Positions 33,717 through 44,060 of a DNA stretch of 64,000 nt are shown in pieces. The position numbers and the translations under genes were made by a program. This stretch comes from Pisolithus tinctorius (Eukaryota > Basidiomycota > Agaricomycetes > Boletales > Pisolithaceae). A model generated the notes under the pieces. The model ran no database searches. It saw nothing but the letters and a program-made list of their open reading frames with translations, and was not told the DNA's origin. The first letter of the stretch is position 1; each line of letters begins with the position of its first letter. Location of the stretch: contig JANFAH010000002.1 in assembly GCA_024663395.1 (NCBI GenBank), positions 2,108,001 to 2,172,000 on the forward strand, read 5' to 3'.

Positions 33717-34574
33717 CTACTGTCCCCTGCCTTTCTTCTGCTGCTGTTTGCCATGCGTGTTAGGGTCTTTGGGTGGAGGAACATACTGCAGGTCGGGGAA
33801 TTGCATATTTTTCCAAGGGTGCGCTGGATCTGGAGGTTGCTTCACGTAGCTTATTTCTTTTGGAGGAGGAGGGACTCTACAGGGTTCTTCCGGAGCGGGA
33901 GATGGTGGACGTGAGGAAACGGGTGTGTTAGTGTACGACGACACGGTTACTTTCTTCGTTGTATTGTTCAACGACATTACTTTATGGCCTGACTGGGGAC
34001 CGGCAGCCGTGCCCTTGCGTGCTCCCTGTGTACCGCCCGCACCGGGAAGCATGGGGAATGCGCCCTCTGCCTTGCGAGCCTCCACGATAGCTCGTTGCCG
34101 TTCCTCGTCCTCTTTCACGACCTGGATGCGCAGCTCCTCCTGTATCTGGGCGACTAACGCCGGGCGACGGCTATTGTCAAGGAACGACTCGCCACAATGC
34201 GGGCAGGCATAGTGCGGTAAGTTGAGATTGCAAAGAACGAGGCCGCAGCCATAGCAAAGGGGAACGTAGGTAGATAGATCGTGTTCCCTGGCTGGACAGT
34301 TGGCGGCCCGCGCACACAGATGTACTGAGCACTGTCCTGGCAATGGAAAGGAGGGCGATCGAATACGTACCCAAACAGAAACAGCTGCCTTTGGGGTCTT
34401 TCTCCTTCCCAGAAGCGTATTCTACGTTGTGAAGGCACGTTTCGAGTGCTGAGACGGCCTTACTTTTGGGAGGCCCTTGCCCCTTTCCTTTTGCTTGTTG
34501 CTTTGCAGGGAGGTGTCGCGCTGGTATACGATCAGATGTAAGGGATCCAGACGATGTCCAGGGTGTTCGGTGCA
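33717..34574 (-). CDS. C2HC5-type zinc-finger protein (TRIP4/ASC-1-like finger), two exons
   Basis: Begins MHRTPWTSSGS at 34574. A Lys/Gly-rich stretch (AKQQAKGKGQGPPKSKAV) leads to CLHNVEYASGKEKDPKGSCFCL, then a GTACGT donor and CCAG acceptor (34337-34370, a very short 34-nt intron). This joins in frame to a cysteine cluster: CSVHLCARAANCPAREH..CYGCGLVLCNLNLPHYACPHCG. That pattern resembles the zf-C2HC5 finger of the transcription coactivator TRIP4, which in animals and yeast works with the ASCC/RQT complex on stalled ribosomes. A helical region (LVAQIQEELRIQVVKEDEERQRAIVEARKAE) and a Pro-rich tail follow, ending at TAG 33717. It is convergent with the coiled-coil gene. The finger assignment is from the cysteine pattern only. 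Confidence 0.55.
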
Positions 34575-34599
34575 TGTTGGGGGTCAAGGTGAGACGTGT

Positions 34600-34790
34600 G
34601 GAATCGGCTTGGTTTTCACATCTACATACCACTCGTCGCGGCCTCAGATAATTCCGAGCCAACCTCAACCACTGCCGTATCCGACTCATCTACGACTGCC
34701 ACCTCCGCCTCTTCCTCAGCCAGTCAGATTTCCTTAATCACGGTCACTGCAACGTGTATATTGCTCTTTCTTCCCGTCCTACTGTTCTAA
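34600..34790 (+). pseudogene. C-terminal tail of a GPI-anchored or single-pass surface protein
   Basis: The frame reads a Ser/Thr-rich stretch (EPTSTTAVSDSSTTATSASSS) followed by a hydrophobic end (ISLITVTATCILLFLPVLLF) and TAA. That is the typical end of a fungal GPI-anchored wall protein. No upstream exons are seen: the zinc-finger gene starts on the other strand 26 bp away. About 77 bp of it (34627-34703) recur at 62437-62513. Confidence 0.45.
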
Positions 34791-36104
34791 GCACCAAAAC
34801 CCAAATCAACACACTCCATCTCTAAGTGATGTAACACCGCAAATGATGCCTCACGTCATGGCTCGCATCTCGAGCATTGGGGTCGATTACCAGTCGACGA
34901 CGACGATAGCTGGGAAAGGAAATTATCCATGAGACAACGCGCCTCTTCAACTCCTACTAAGAAATCGGCAGCGATGTTCAGTCATTCCCCGAGTACTAAT
35001 TCTAGGAAGAGATCGTCCAAGAATTTTCATGCTCGTGAACACTAGTACGTATGCTCCCCAGTCGCTGAGATGTACTTATTGGGCAACAATAGCATAATTC
35101 ACTTCCTCTGCGTTCAAGGTGTGTGTGTGGTACGATTTTGGGGTGGTCGTAGAAAGCCTCTTCGAGTGGGACAAATGCGACTTCATGCGCGGGCAACCTG
35201 GGAGACACGGTGCCATCCTATTCATTTCATATGTGACACGAGGCAGATGTGAACGGCAACTGACGTCATATCAGCAGCTATGAGCATGTTCTTGCCCTTC
35301 ATTAAAGAAAGGTATCGGTTGTTCCGCAGACGTGAATTTCGCCAACAAGGGTCCCCACCAGCGACGAAGTTGGCGAGTGACCAAGATCAGCTATGGGTTG
35401 GCATGGGCAGTACCTGCAGGTTCACCGACGAGACCAGTTCTGGGAGGAGACATAGCCAGTTTCCCGCACGAACTGCGGCCTCGCATTGCGGGATCGGGTG
35501 GACATACAGTATCACGGGGTATCACGGTTGCGTTGGTCACAGAGGGACTGACTAAGAAGCTTGAGTAGTTGGGGAGCGTCAGACATGCAGGAGCGTGTAT
35601 GGGCAGGGTCTAGGGGAGAGGCGAGGCCTATGCTTTTCGTACGCCGCAGCCTCGTGCCCTCGCTCTCCCACAAACGTCCACCAACCGTTGGTCTACTGGT
35701 ACGCGCTTCCCCAGTTCTTCAAGTTGTGCGACTCACCCAAGCAGCAAAGCCCAATTTCCTCTCGCCTTTCCAACCAACTTGCATTTTTCGCATCCATTGG
35801 TGAGTTCCTATCGGACCATCGTTGTATTATATGCGTTAAACCGCGTGTAACCTTATCCACAGTTTGAGTTTCGTACAGACACCCAAGTTACCTGCTCGAG
35901 ACTCCGTGTCTTTACCGTGGGTTCTGTTGCGCTGCTTGGTTAGCCTCGCTGATTTGAGCAACGTTCAGCTGACACTCAATATTGCTCACCGGGTTTCTTT
36001 CCCGTTTCCCTTATTGTCCCTGTCTTGTTGCAAGTGATCACCGAACCTAGCGCGAAGGCAGAACCATTTCCGTCGTGCATATCATCCTGGTGTAACCACG
36101 TTCA
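34791..36104. other. No gene recognised upstream of the HET gene
   Basis: CpG-rich sequence with short open stretches (for example around 35335-35565 and 35595-35865) but no domain. It presumably contains the promoter of the TPR-HET gene. Pyrimidine-rich tracts lie at 35990-36040, just before its ATG. Confidence 0.4.
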
Positions 36105-39100
36105 ATGGCTTCAACAGACAAGGTTTCCCGGAGACGAAAGAACTTGGCACGTTGTCCTCCAGGGAAAGCTGGCCGGTATGATGCCCTCGTCGACCTGGCG
36201 TACGCACTCTACGAGAGATACGAAAAAGAGCGTAAAATCGACGACTTGAACGAGGCAACTGATTTGTATCGCGCTGCTTTGGAACTCCGACCAGTCGAAA
36301 ACGAGACGTATGATCGGTCCACGTCTCTCCACAACCTCGCTAGCTGTCTTTCATATAGATATGACGAGCAGGGGGCAGTTGACGACTTAGAAGAAGCCAT
36401 CTCGCTTGGACGTGCAGCACTGGAGCTCCGTCCACCGGGGCATCCTCTTCGTGATACCACTCTCGACAATCTCGCATGCTACCTCAAGTGCAGGTTCGAC
36501 AAACAGGCTGCCATCGGCGACTTGGAGGAAGCCATCTCGCTCTCACGTGCAGCACTAGAGCTCCGTCCAACAGGGCATCCTCGTCGTGATGTCACTCTCC
36601 ACAATCTCGCTCTCTCCCTCAAGAGCAGGTTCGACAAACAGGCTGCCATCGGCGACTTGGACGAAGCCATCTCGCTCGCACGTGAAGCACTAGAGCTCTG
36701 TCCACCGGGGCATCCCAATCGTGATTCCACTCTCCACAATCTCGCTCTCTCCCTCAGGTGCAGGTTCGACAAACAGGCTGCCATCGGCGACTTGGACGAA
36801 GCCATCTCGCTCTCACGTGCAGCACTAGAGCTCCGTCCAACAGGGCATCCTCGTCGTGATGTCACTCTCCACACTCTCGCCTTCTACCTCGTGAGCAGGT
36901 TCGACAAACAGGCTGCCATCGGCGACTTGGACGAAGCCATCTCGCTCTCACGTGCAGCACTAGAGCTCCATCCACCAGGTCCTCATCATGATGTCACTCT
37001 CCAAAATCTCGCCTTCTACCTCAAGAGCAGGTTCGACAAACAGGCTGCCATCGGCGACTTGGACGAAGCCATCTCGCTCTCACGTGCAGCGCTAGAGCTC
37101 CGTCCACCAGGGCATCCTCATCATGATGCCACTCTCCACAATCTCGCTGTCTCCCTCAGGTGCAGGTTCGACAAACAGGCTGCCATCGGCGACTTGGACG
37201 AAGCCATCTCACTCTCACGTGCAGCACTAGAGCTCCGTCCACCAGGGCATCCCGATCGCGGCAAATATCTTTACGGCCTCGCTTGCGACCTCTGGACAAA
37301 GTTTCAGAAACAAGTTGACATGCCTGGGTTGCACGATGCGGATTCTCTTCATCAAACTGCGTCGGTGGTTCATCTAACAAGCAGGGCTGATGCCGCCTCT
37401 TCCCTTTTCGAGCTCTCAGAATGCCTCTGGAACAGGTTTCAGAAGCAGGCCATGATGACCGCCTTAGACGATGCCATTTGTTGTGCAACGTATGCTTTGG
37501 AACTCCGATTTCCTCCTGAAGTCGCTTCCGTTGAAGCTTGGGTTCAGAAGCTGTCCCAAGGGGCCAACTCGAATGAACCTGCCATACTTGATCGAGCGGC
37601 AGACGATCTGTGTGTCCTTGCGAAATACCATAGGGCCAGATTCGAAGCTCAGCGCACAATCGTCGACCTGAATGAGGCCATCACCTTATACCAATATGTA
37701 TTGCGACTCCACCGGACTGAGCATCCCAGTCGCGCTGCGTCCCTCCACATCCTTGCACAGTGTCTAGCAGACAGGTTTCGTCGAAAACATGCAGCAGTGG
37801 ATCTGAACGAGGCTATTTTATTGGAGCAAGAAGTCTTGCAGCTACTCATACCCGGAGATCCCACTTACGACATATCCCAGTGCACCCTTGCAGCCTACCT
37901 CCGCATGAAGTTCAAATCACGAGTTGCGATGACGTCCTCCAATGACTCTCCTGTTACCCACTTTGATGTCGAGCAACTCATCCGTAATGTTGCATTTGAA
38001 ATCCTCAAAACCATGCCGACCAGGCTGCTGCACACGCATACTGGCGTCCTGTGCAACCGGCATGCGCAGTTGACCCGGTTTATGAACAGCAAACAGTACA
38101 AACAGCTGGTGTCGCTTTGCACAACCTGCGACCCAGATCAGCGAATGGAGCTCGTCCGTACGGCCGTCTTGAAATACTTTCAGTACGTCACCCTTTCTCA
38201 CCGTTGGGGTGAAGACGAGCCATCATTGCGCGACATCGAGGGCCACCTGATATATGATATGTCAGCAAAGGCGGGCTTTGAAAAGCTACAAACCTTTTGC
38301 GTTGTTGCCTGCGAACGAGGTTTTCTGTGGGCATGGAGTGACACGTGCTGCATAGACAAAGACAGCAGTGCCGAGTTGCAAGAAGCTATAGGATCGATGT
38401 TTGCGTGGTATCGACGGTCTTCCCTAACCGTTGTGTATCTCTCTGATGTGCCGGATACCGGTTCGCTCGGAAACAGCGAGTGGTTCAGACGCGGGTGGAC
38501 CCTCCAGGAACTACTGGCTCCCCGAACCGTACTATTCTACACCCAAAATTGGTCACTTTACAAGAACCTCACGTCTTCGAACCATAAAACCGATATCGCG
38601 GTGCTGGAAGCGCTGGAGAGAGCGACTGGAATAGAGTCCCGGTTCCTCACCCACTTTTCCCCAGGTATGGATGACGCTCGTTCGAGACTCCAATGGGCGT
38701 CATCACGTCGTACCACGCGGCCTGAGGATATCGCCTATTCACTTTTTGGGATCTTTAATCTTCACCTACCCGTTTTGTATGGTGAACTTGCTGAAAAAGC
38801 GCTTGGGCGTCTCCTGGCCGAAATCATTTCGCAGTCTGGGGATATCTCAGTTCTGGATTGGGTTGGGGAGGCGTCACAGTTTCATAGCTGTTTCCCTGCC
38901 CAGATTACCTCGTTCCAAATGCTGCCGTTGCTCCGACCTCAACTTAATGCCGAAGAACCGTCAGCGGCGATAAATCAGGGTCCCTCACCTATATCATCCG
39001 AAGATTCATACTCCCCAGGTGACGTGTACGACTTCCACTCGCTCGCTAGGGTGCCCCTTCCACGTTTTCTTAATCGCCGCCTCATACTACCATGTATTGC

Positions 39101-39476
39101 GCATTGTGTCGCAGTCGTTCATCTGAAAGGGTCAGATCCATCGGCACCGAGTTACATGTATAGCATCCAAGCATTCGGTCTGAGGCCACTCGAAATCACT
39201 CTGCCAAACAAGTTAGAAGATGAAACACGGTCACGAGGTTCTCTGCAACTTGTTCGCCCTTGGCACTCGAAGTTGCCTGGTTCATCCGCCGAACTAGATG
39301 CCGTGACTGAAGAACAGCTGCTCTCTACACTTGAGAGGCCATTTAACGCTCTTCTGTTAAGTCAACTACCTCATAACGAGCACAAGAGGATCGCATCTTC
39401 TACTTGCATCACAGTTCAGCCAAAAGGCCGGGCTAGTATTCTGAAAAGCAAAATTCGGATATTCAATATTGTGTAG
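36105..39476 (+). CDS. TPR-HET protein (heterokaryon-incompatibility / NLR-like), 1123 residues, single exon
   Basis: Intact frame from ATG to TAG. Residues about 40-410 are tetratricopeptide-type helical repeats with the core GDLDEAISLSRAALELRP and LHNLALSL..RFDKQA. Further, more divergent repeats (VDLNEAITLYQYVLRLHR, AVDLNEAILLEQEVLQLL) continue to about residue 590. A HET domain spans about 690-820, with YVTLSHRWGEDEPSL, DTCCIDKDSSAELQEAIGSMF and WFRRGWTLQELLAP. HET domains trigger cell death or growth arrest on non-self fusion or related recognition events. The repeats would be the sensor part. Unlike most genes here it has no CGA-to-TGA damage. Binding partner and allelic role cannot be told from sequence. 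Confidence 0.85.
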   Translation: MASTDKVSRRRKNLARCPPGKAGRYDALVDLAYALYERYEKERKIDDLNEATDLYRAALELRPVENETYDRSTSLHNLASCLSYRYDEQGAVDDLEEAISLGRAALELRPPGHPLRDTTLDNLACYLKCRFDKQAAIGDLEEAISLSRAALELRPTGHPRRDVTLHNLALSLKSRFDKQAAIGDLDEAISLAREALELCPPGHPNRDSTLHNLALSLRCRFDKQAAIGDLDEAISLSRAALELRPTGHPRRDVTLHTLAFYLVSRFDKQAAIGDLDEAISLSRAALELHPPGPHHDVTLQNLAFYLKSRFDKQAAIGDLDEAISLSRAALELRPPGHPHHDATLHNLAVSLRCRFDKQAAIGDLDEAISLSRAALELRPPGHPDRGKYLYGLACDLWTKFQKQVDMPGLHDADSLHQTASVVHLTSRADAASSLFELSECLWNRFQKQAMMTALDDAICCATYALELRFPPEVASVEAWVQKLSQGANSNEPAILDRAADDLCVLAKYHRARFEAQRTIVDLNEAITLYQYVLRLHRTEHPSRAASLHILAQCLADRFRRKHAAVDLNEAILLEQEVLQLLIPGDPTYDISQCTLAAYLRMKFKSRVAMTSSNDSPVTHFDVEQLIRNVAFEILKTMPTRLLHTHTGVLCNRHAQLTRFMNSKQYKQLVSLCTTCDPDQRMELVRTAVLKYFQYVTLSHRWGEDEPSLRDIEGHLIYDMSAKAGFEKLQTFCVVACERGFLWAWSDTCCIDKDSSAELQEAIGSMFAWYRRSSLTVVYLSDVPDTGSLGNSEWFRRGWTLQELLAPRTVLFYTQNWSLYKNLTSSNHKTDIAVLEALERATGIESRFLTHFSPGMDDARSRLQWASSRRTTRPEDIAYSLFGIFNLHLPVLYGELAEKALGRLLAEIISQSGDISVLDWVGEASQFHSCFPAQITSFQMLPLLRPQLNAEEPSAAINQGPSPISSEDSYSPGDVYDFHSLARVPLPRFLNRRLILPCIAHCVAVVHLKGSDPSAPSYMYSIQAFGLRPLEITLPNKLEDETRSRGSLQLVRPWHSKLPGSSAELDAVTEEQLLSTLERPFNALLLSQLPHNEHKRIASSTCITVQPKGRASILKSKIRIFNIV
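36507..37313 (+). repeat. Six near-identical 135-bp units encoding 45-residue TPR repeats
   Basis: The landmark GCTGCCATCGGCGACTTGGA starts at 36507, 36642, 36777, 36912, 37044 and 37179. Spacing is 135 bp each, except one 132-bp unit that lacks one codon (HPPGPHHD). DNA identity between units is very high, including third positions, which points to recent duplication or gene conversion. Confidence 0.9.
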
Positions 39477-40009
39477 ATGGCCGTGGCATTATGATATCTG
39501 GTATCGACATCCACATTGTCCTGCCCTTTATTCTTTGTTTTCCTTCGTCCGATCATATCTTGTAGGAGTGCATGTATATATGTACATGTCCAGTGAATCC
39601 CAGTCTGACTGGTCGCGTTCGCGTCGTCGTTGGTCAGATTGGCAGGCAGACCTGTAACTGGCGGCCTAACGGGGACGGCTACGGAGTACATGAATTCTGC
39701 ACTGTAATAAAATATTGCAGGTGGACCCATAAATACATATGAACCGAACGCTATAAGGGGCCCTTTTTGACCATTGGAGCGCACGCTGGAAATGACACAA
39801 GTAACGAAGGCGATTTATTATGTTGGTAAATATCTTCCTAATGTTGCCTACCACTGGAGCGAATCTCAACTTGGGAGCATACTATAATATTAGCCCTCCG
39901 CGCGCCCCTGGACGCATGGGGCGGGACACGTGATCTGGGTGGGCTGGTAATTTCCAGAAAACATTTCTAGTACGGATCATAGGAAACTTATATCTCTACA
40001 GAAGATAGG
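39477..40009. other. 3' flank of the HET gene, nothing recognised
   Basis: No coding domain or RNA gene seen. It likely includes the HET terminator region. Confidence 0.35.
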
Positions 40010-40190
40010 TTGCATCGTCCAGATTTTACAGAGTATGTCCTGGAATAGACAGTAAAAGACAGAATATGCCCCGGAATAGACAGTAAAAATGCATTGTCCA
40101 GGTCCTGAATAGACAGAAAAAATGTAAAATATGTTCCATTGTCCAGGTTCTACAGAATATGTCCCGGAATAGACAGTAAAAATGTTCTAT
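40010..40190. repeat. Short minisatellite around GGAATAGACAGTAAAA
   Basis: Imperfect copies of (TGTCC)GGAATAGACAGTAAAAATG, with CATTGTCCAGGTTCT spacers, occur four or five times. The period is about 35-60 bp. Confidence 0.7.
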
Positions 40191-40800
40191 CGGTTCTTGT
40201 TCGGATATGTTGACTATGAGAAGGATTACGTTGGGTGATAGATTTCATAGCTGGGGAGAGGCGTGAGACATTCTAACAAGGTTGGTGTGAATGTGGCTTA
40301 TGAGTTGTTGTTGATGATGTGAAGGATGGGAGGGACGCATAATGAGATGGAGCCACAGACATGTCCACTGAGAGTCCAAATGGCGTCCACGATACCCAGG
40401 TGATAGAATGTGGTGATGGGCTGGGTGTCATGATGTGGGACAGTGGCGAAGTTGAGTGATAGCCAACCGTTGTCATTTAGTGACCTTACACGACTTCTGC
40501 AAATGAAGGGTGCATGGAGGGCTTCTTCGCACGAAATGAATTGGAACCCGCGCGATTTATATTTGAGGAGGGCTTGCATGTGGCTGGGAGGGAAGGTGCA
40601 GTTGCAGAGGCTGGCGGTATTGATTAGAGCACGGTGATGGAGGGTCAGGCTGGGGTATGCGCAGAACAGGGAGTTGGCAGTGAAGAAGTTCATGACAGCA
40701 GTAGAGTGGAATTGGAAAATGGGAGAGAGGGCGGATGACATTCTGGACATGACGACATCGATGTTTTTTTGCCCATTTCCAAAGGTGGTCACAGTGAATA

Positions 40801-42377
40801 CAGTGGCTCACAAAATTGTCCCAATGTTTGCATGTTTTTCATTAATCATGGTGTAGTGAGTGAACTATCATTATTGAGTCCAAGGTGTTGGTGGATGGAT
40901 TAAAGCAGCTGGTCATGGTTCTCTGATGAGCCATATTACATAATATTTGGATAGAAACTGATGACAGAATACCCAAATGAAAATGAGAGCTCATTGGGAC
41001 AATTATGTAACTTTGTGATATACTGGAGATGTAGTCCTTGGGAACACATATAAAACATGGTGATATGCTCACCAATGCTTACATAATGTATTACATGGTC
41101 TACTGAATGATTTGTCAACAAACACACAATGCCAAACAGTGATTTTGCACCCCTAAGCCTCCTTGCTGTAACACAAGTCAAGAAATCACCATTCTGGCTC
41201 ATCAGGGACATTCTGTCAGGGCAACCTCAGCAAATGCTGGTGTACACTATAGTATAATCAATAGAATATGCTATCAGCACCATTGGTCTCTTCAGAAACC
41301 TGCTGGAAGTCATTTCCTGCACTGTTTCCCCACCAATGCCCCATGTGTCCTGGAACTAATCATTACTGTGAGAGCTGAGAATGATGTGGAAGTCCAATCT
41401 GGCATTCATCCTATCATAAACAAACCAATCACCCATTAACTAGTGCATTTATGTGAAGGGGAAACTGGTATGGAGGTCAGGGTGAAGCTAAACCCTCTCT
41501 CACTCCAGGTACCATGGGAGGGATATGCTACTGAGCTACCAGGTTGCACATTCCTGGCCTTCTATCTGGCACTGGATATTTCCTTTAGTCATATATGATC
41601 AAATAACTCCTTCCCAGTGATCCCCAGTTCAGCTCAGAGTACAGTCTGGCCAACCATCCCATGATACTGGGAGTGCCCAGGAGGGTTGTGCTTCACCTGA
41701 GCCTGCAGGCAGGCTTTTCTTCAGCTGTGATGTAGTAGTTAGTGGGTGATTTGTTTGCTTATGATAGGATGAATGCCAGATTGGACTTCCACATCATTCT
41801 CAGCTCTCACAGTAATGATTAGTTCCAGGACACATGGGGCATTGGTGGGGAAACAGTGCAGGAAATGACTTCCAGCAGGTTTCTGAAGAGACCAATGGTG
41901 CTGATAGCATATTCTATTGATTATACTATAGTGTACACCAGCATTTGCTGAGGTTGCCCTGACAGAATGTCCCTGATGAGCCAGAATGGTGATTTCTTGA
42001 CTTGTGTTACAGCAAGGAGGCTTAGGGGTGCAAAATCACTGTTTGGCATTGTGTGTTTGTTGACAAATCATTCAGTAGACCATGTAATACATTATGTAAG
42101 CATTGGTGAGCATATCACCATGTTTTATATGTGTTCCCAAGGACTACATCTCCAGTATATCACAAAGTTACATAATTGTCCCAATGAGCTCTCATTTTCA
42201 TTTGGGTATTCTGTCATCAGTTTCTATCCAAATATTATGTAATATGGCTCATCAGAGAACCATGACCAGCTGCTTTAATCCATCCACCAACACCTTGGAC
42301 TCAATAATGATAGTTCACTCACTACACCATGATTAATGAAAAACATGCAAACATTGGGACAATTTTGTGAGCCACTG
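40801..42377. mobile_element. 1,577-bp fold-back element with Tc1/mariner-type ends
   Basis: Ends are CAGTGGCTCACAAAATTGTC and its reverse complement, flanked by TA (40799-40800 and 42378-42379), the target of Tc1/mariner transposases. The CAGTGGCTCA start is also typical of that group. Arms of about 648 bp (40801-41448 and 41730-42377) are near-identical inverted copies: every landmark pair sums to 83178. The loop is about 281 bp. No transposase is encoded. Open frames of 91 and 77 residues appear in both arms in mirror image and are shadows. It is longer and far more symmetric than a normal MITE. Confidence 0.85.
41484..41545 (-). other. Possible Pol III promoter boxes (tRNA/SINE-like) in the loop of the 1.6-kb palindrome
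   Basis: On the minus strand TAGCTCAGTAGC (41538-41527) resembles an A box and GGTTTAGCTTC (41494-41484) a degraded B box. Their starts are 44 nt apart, as in tRNA genes, and AGGGT/ACCCT would form a T-stem. No acceptor stem pairs and the D-stem is poor, so this is not a tRNA. It may be a SINE remnant. Confidence 0.25.
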
Positions 42378-42812
42378 TATGGTGGAAGGCGAGTAGTCAT
42401 TGTGGTTGGTGCGGCCTTCGCGTATAATGTTATAGTGATGCTTGCATAGAAGGTTGTACAGTTGCGGTTGGCTGTTAAACGAGATGTATATGTCAAGGTC
42501 GGAAGATGACCAATTGCATGCATTGGCAGGGAGTAGCATCCGAAGGGCAGCGGATCTGGATACAATGGCGTCGCATGTGGAGAGCATGTCGGTGAGATGC
42601 GCCATGCAAGGGAAGAATGGGCTGCAAATCATGTTGAGGCGGTGCCTCAAATACAGTCTGACATGCTTGGCATTGGTGGTGGATGTTGAGGCAAGGGCCA
42701 GTAAGTCTTTTATATCACAATGCTCGAGGACAAGTTGTAAGAGGTCGGGTTTGCCAAAAAGTGGGAACTTGGATGTTAGTTGGAGGGTGGGAGGCATTGC
42801 AGGCTTTGTCAT

Positions 42813-43155
42813 GAGGTGGTGATGGTTGGCTTTTTATGTGGAAAGCAGCGATGAGGTCACTCGGTGGCATAGGGGTTGCGGGGGTGGGGGGCAGTCTGTT
42901 TGAATCTAGAAACGGATGTTGGAAATACATGGGTTTCGGGGCAGTACAGAGATTGTTCGAGGCTTGATATATTTTAGCAGCATCTGTATGGGGAAAAAGT
43001 CTAGACCAAAGAATGTTAACCTCTAATAAGTGAATGCATGTGAAGAACAGTGGTCTGTCTCTGATAACAATGTTTATGGAATGGCTTTAATTACGGATGG
43101 AGTTCCTCTCGTCCGGAGCATGGCAAGGGAATCGGTCATTCAGCCTGTGGAACAT
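42813..43155. other. No recognisable gene
   Basis: 5' flank of the F-box-like gene (minus strand). Nothing supported. Confidence 0.35.
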
Positions 43156-43560
43156 TTAGACAAGGATAACAGAGGACAGTAGGATTGGGGAATACACAAG
43201 GAGGGCCTCTAATATGTGATGGAGGTCGTTCTCTGGCCAAATGTGAGTGGGCAGGCCATGCTGGTTGATCTGGATGAAGAGATATGAGGCTTGAGAGTGG
43301 AGGCATTGATGGTGGAGGATGCGGAAGTGGATGCCATTGATGTGGATGTCGGTTTCAGAAAGGGTGTGGTCGACAGGGAAGACATTGCGTTGGACTACAA
43401 TCTCAATGTCATCATTAAGACGCTTAAAAGTTACGATGCATTGTCCACTGTGTTCGTTTGCAGAGTAGAAAAATGTGAGGATAGATGCCATTATTGCAGA
43501 GCGAACAGGGGCATGGAGGAGGTCGACCCAGCTCTTGTCTATTTATATTTTATGATGCTT
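43156..43560 (-). pseudogene. Unrecognised coding-like fragment
   Basis: Minus-strand frame reading FTFFYSANEH-like start, then TFKRLNDDIEIVVQRNVFPVDHTLSETDIHINGIHFRIL, and ending NDLHHILEALLVYSPILLSSVILV with stop at 43156. The composition looks coding and the WPENDLHHILEALLVYSPILL end has a familiar mushroom hypothetical-protein character. I cannot name the family. No intact start. Confidence 0.3.
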
Positions 43561-43686
43561 GTGGCTGATGGTGGAACGATGAAGTCAGAGCAGGAGGTGA
43601 AGGAGATGCTGCCAAGCAACCCCAAAGGACAGGATGATCGAGAATTGATGGGTGATTGATCAATGGTTAGGGGAAACTGTGATACC

Positions 43687-43995
43687 CTAGATTTCTAGGC
43701 TGGCAATTTCTATGCCAGTGTTGCTGGATGTCTGCGCTTCTGGTACCCAGGGATCTTGTAGTAGATATATCGCTTGGAGTTCAAATTGTGCCCTAGCGAT
43801 GGTCCAGTGCCCTTTTTCATCCTTTTGCCGGTACTGTTGTAGGTGCATTTCGACCAGGATAAGTGCTCGCTTTTCGAGGTAGGAGATATCTAATTTTTGC
43901 ATCGAGCTTTTGCTTTTGAGGATTTTCCATGCGTTGTAGATGCTGTTAAACAGTATGGGCTGAAATGGAAATTGGTTAAGGTTTGTCACTAGGTG
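43687..43995 (-). pseudogene. Unrecognised fragment
   Basis: About 100 residues (FNSIYNAWKILKSKSSMQKLDISYLEKRALILVEMHLQQYR..) with helical, charged composition. It could be a terminal exon of the gene to its right (44061-44918). No family recognised. Confidence 0.25.
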
Positions 43996-44060
43996 AGGGA
44001 AGACCTACGGTGCCGCTGCCCTTCGGGCTCTGCCATTGAACAGCATGGATGAGCCCAGAG

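Larger units (their letters stand above)
40298..42812 (-). pseudogene. F-box-like / GSxAL..DLDIY family protein, interrupted by a 1,577-bp palindrome
   Basis: The first part (42812-42380) starts MTKPAMPPTLQ. It contains an F-box-like helix pair (DLLQLVLEHCDIKDLLALAST) and then SRSAALRMLL..SSSDLDIYI, a motif seen in a mushroom family with a nucleotidyltransferase-like GS..DLD pattern. The second part (40798-40298) continues FTVTTFGNGQ..FHSTAVMNFF. Taking out the palindrome and one TA leaves 936 nt, an uninterrupted 311-codon frame plus stop, so the gene was probably intact when hit. The reading TCC ACC ATA TTC crosses the TA in phase. F-box proteins usually bridge substrates to SCF ubiquitin ligase. 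The role here is inferred. Confidence 0.65.

Noticed and set aside
40842..42336. Frames of 91 and 77 residues in both arms of the 1.6-kb palindrome
   Set aside because: Exact mirror copies without any domain; they lie within a non-autonomous element.
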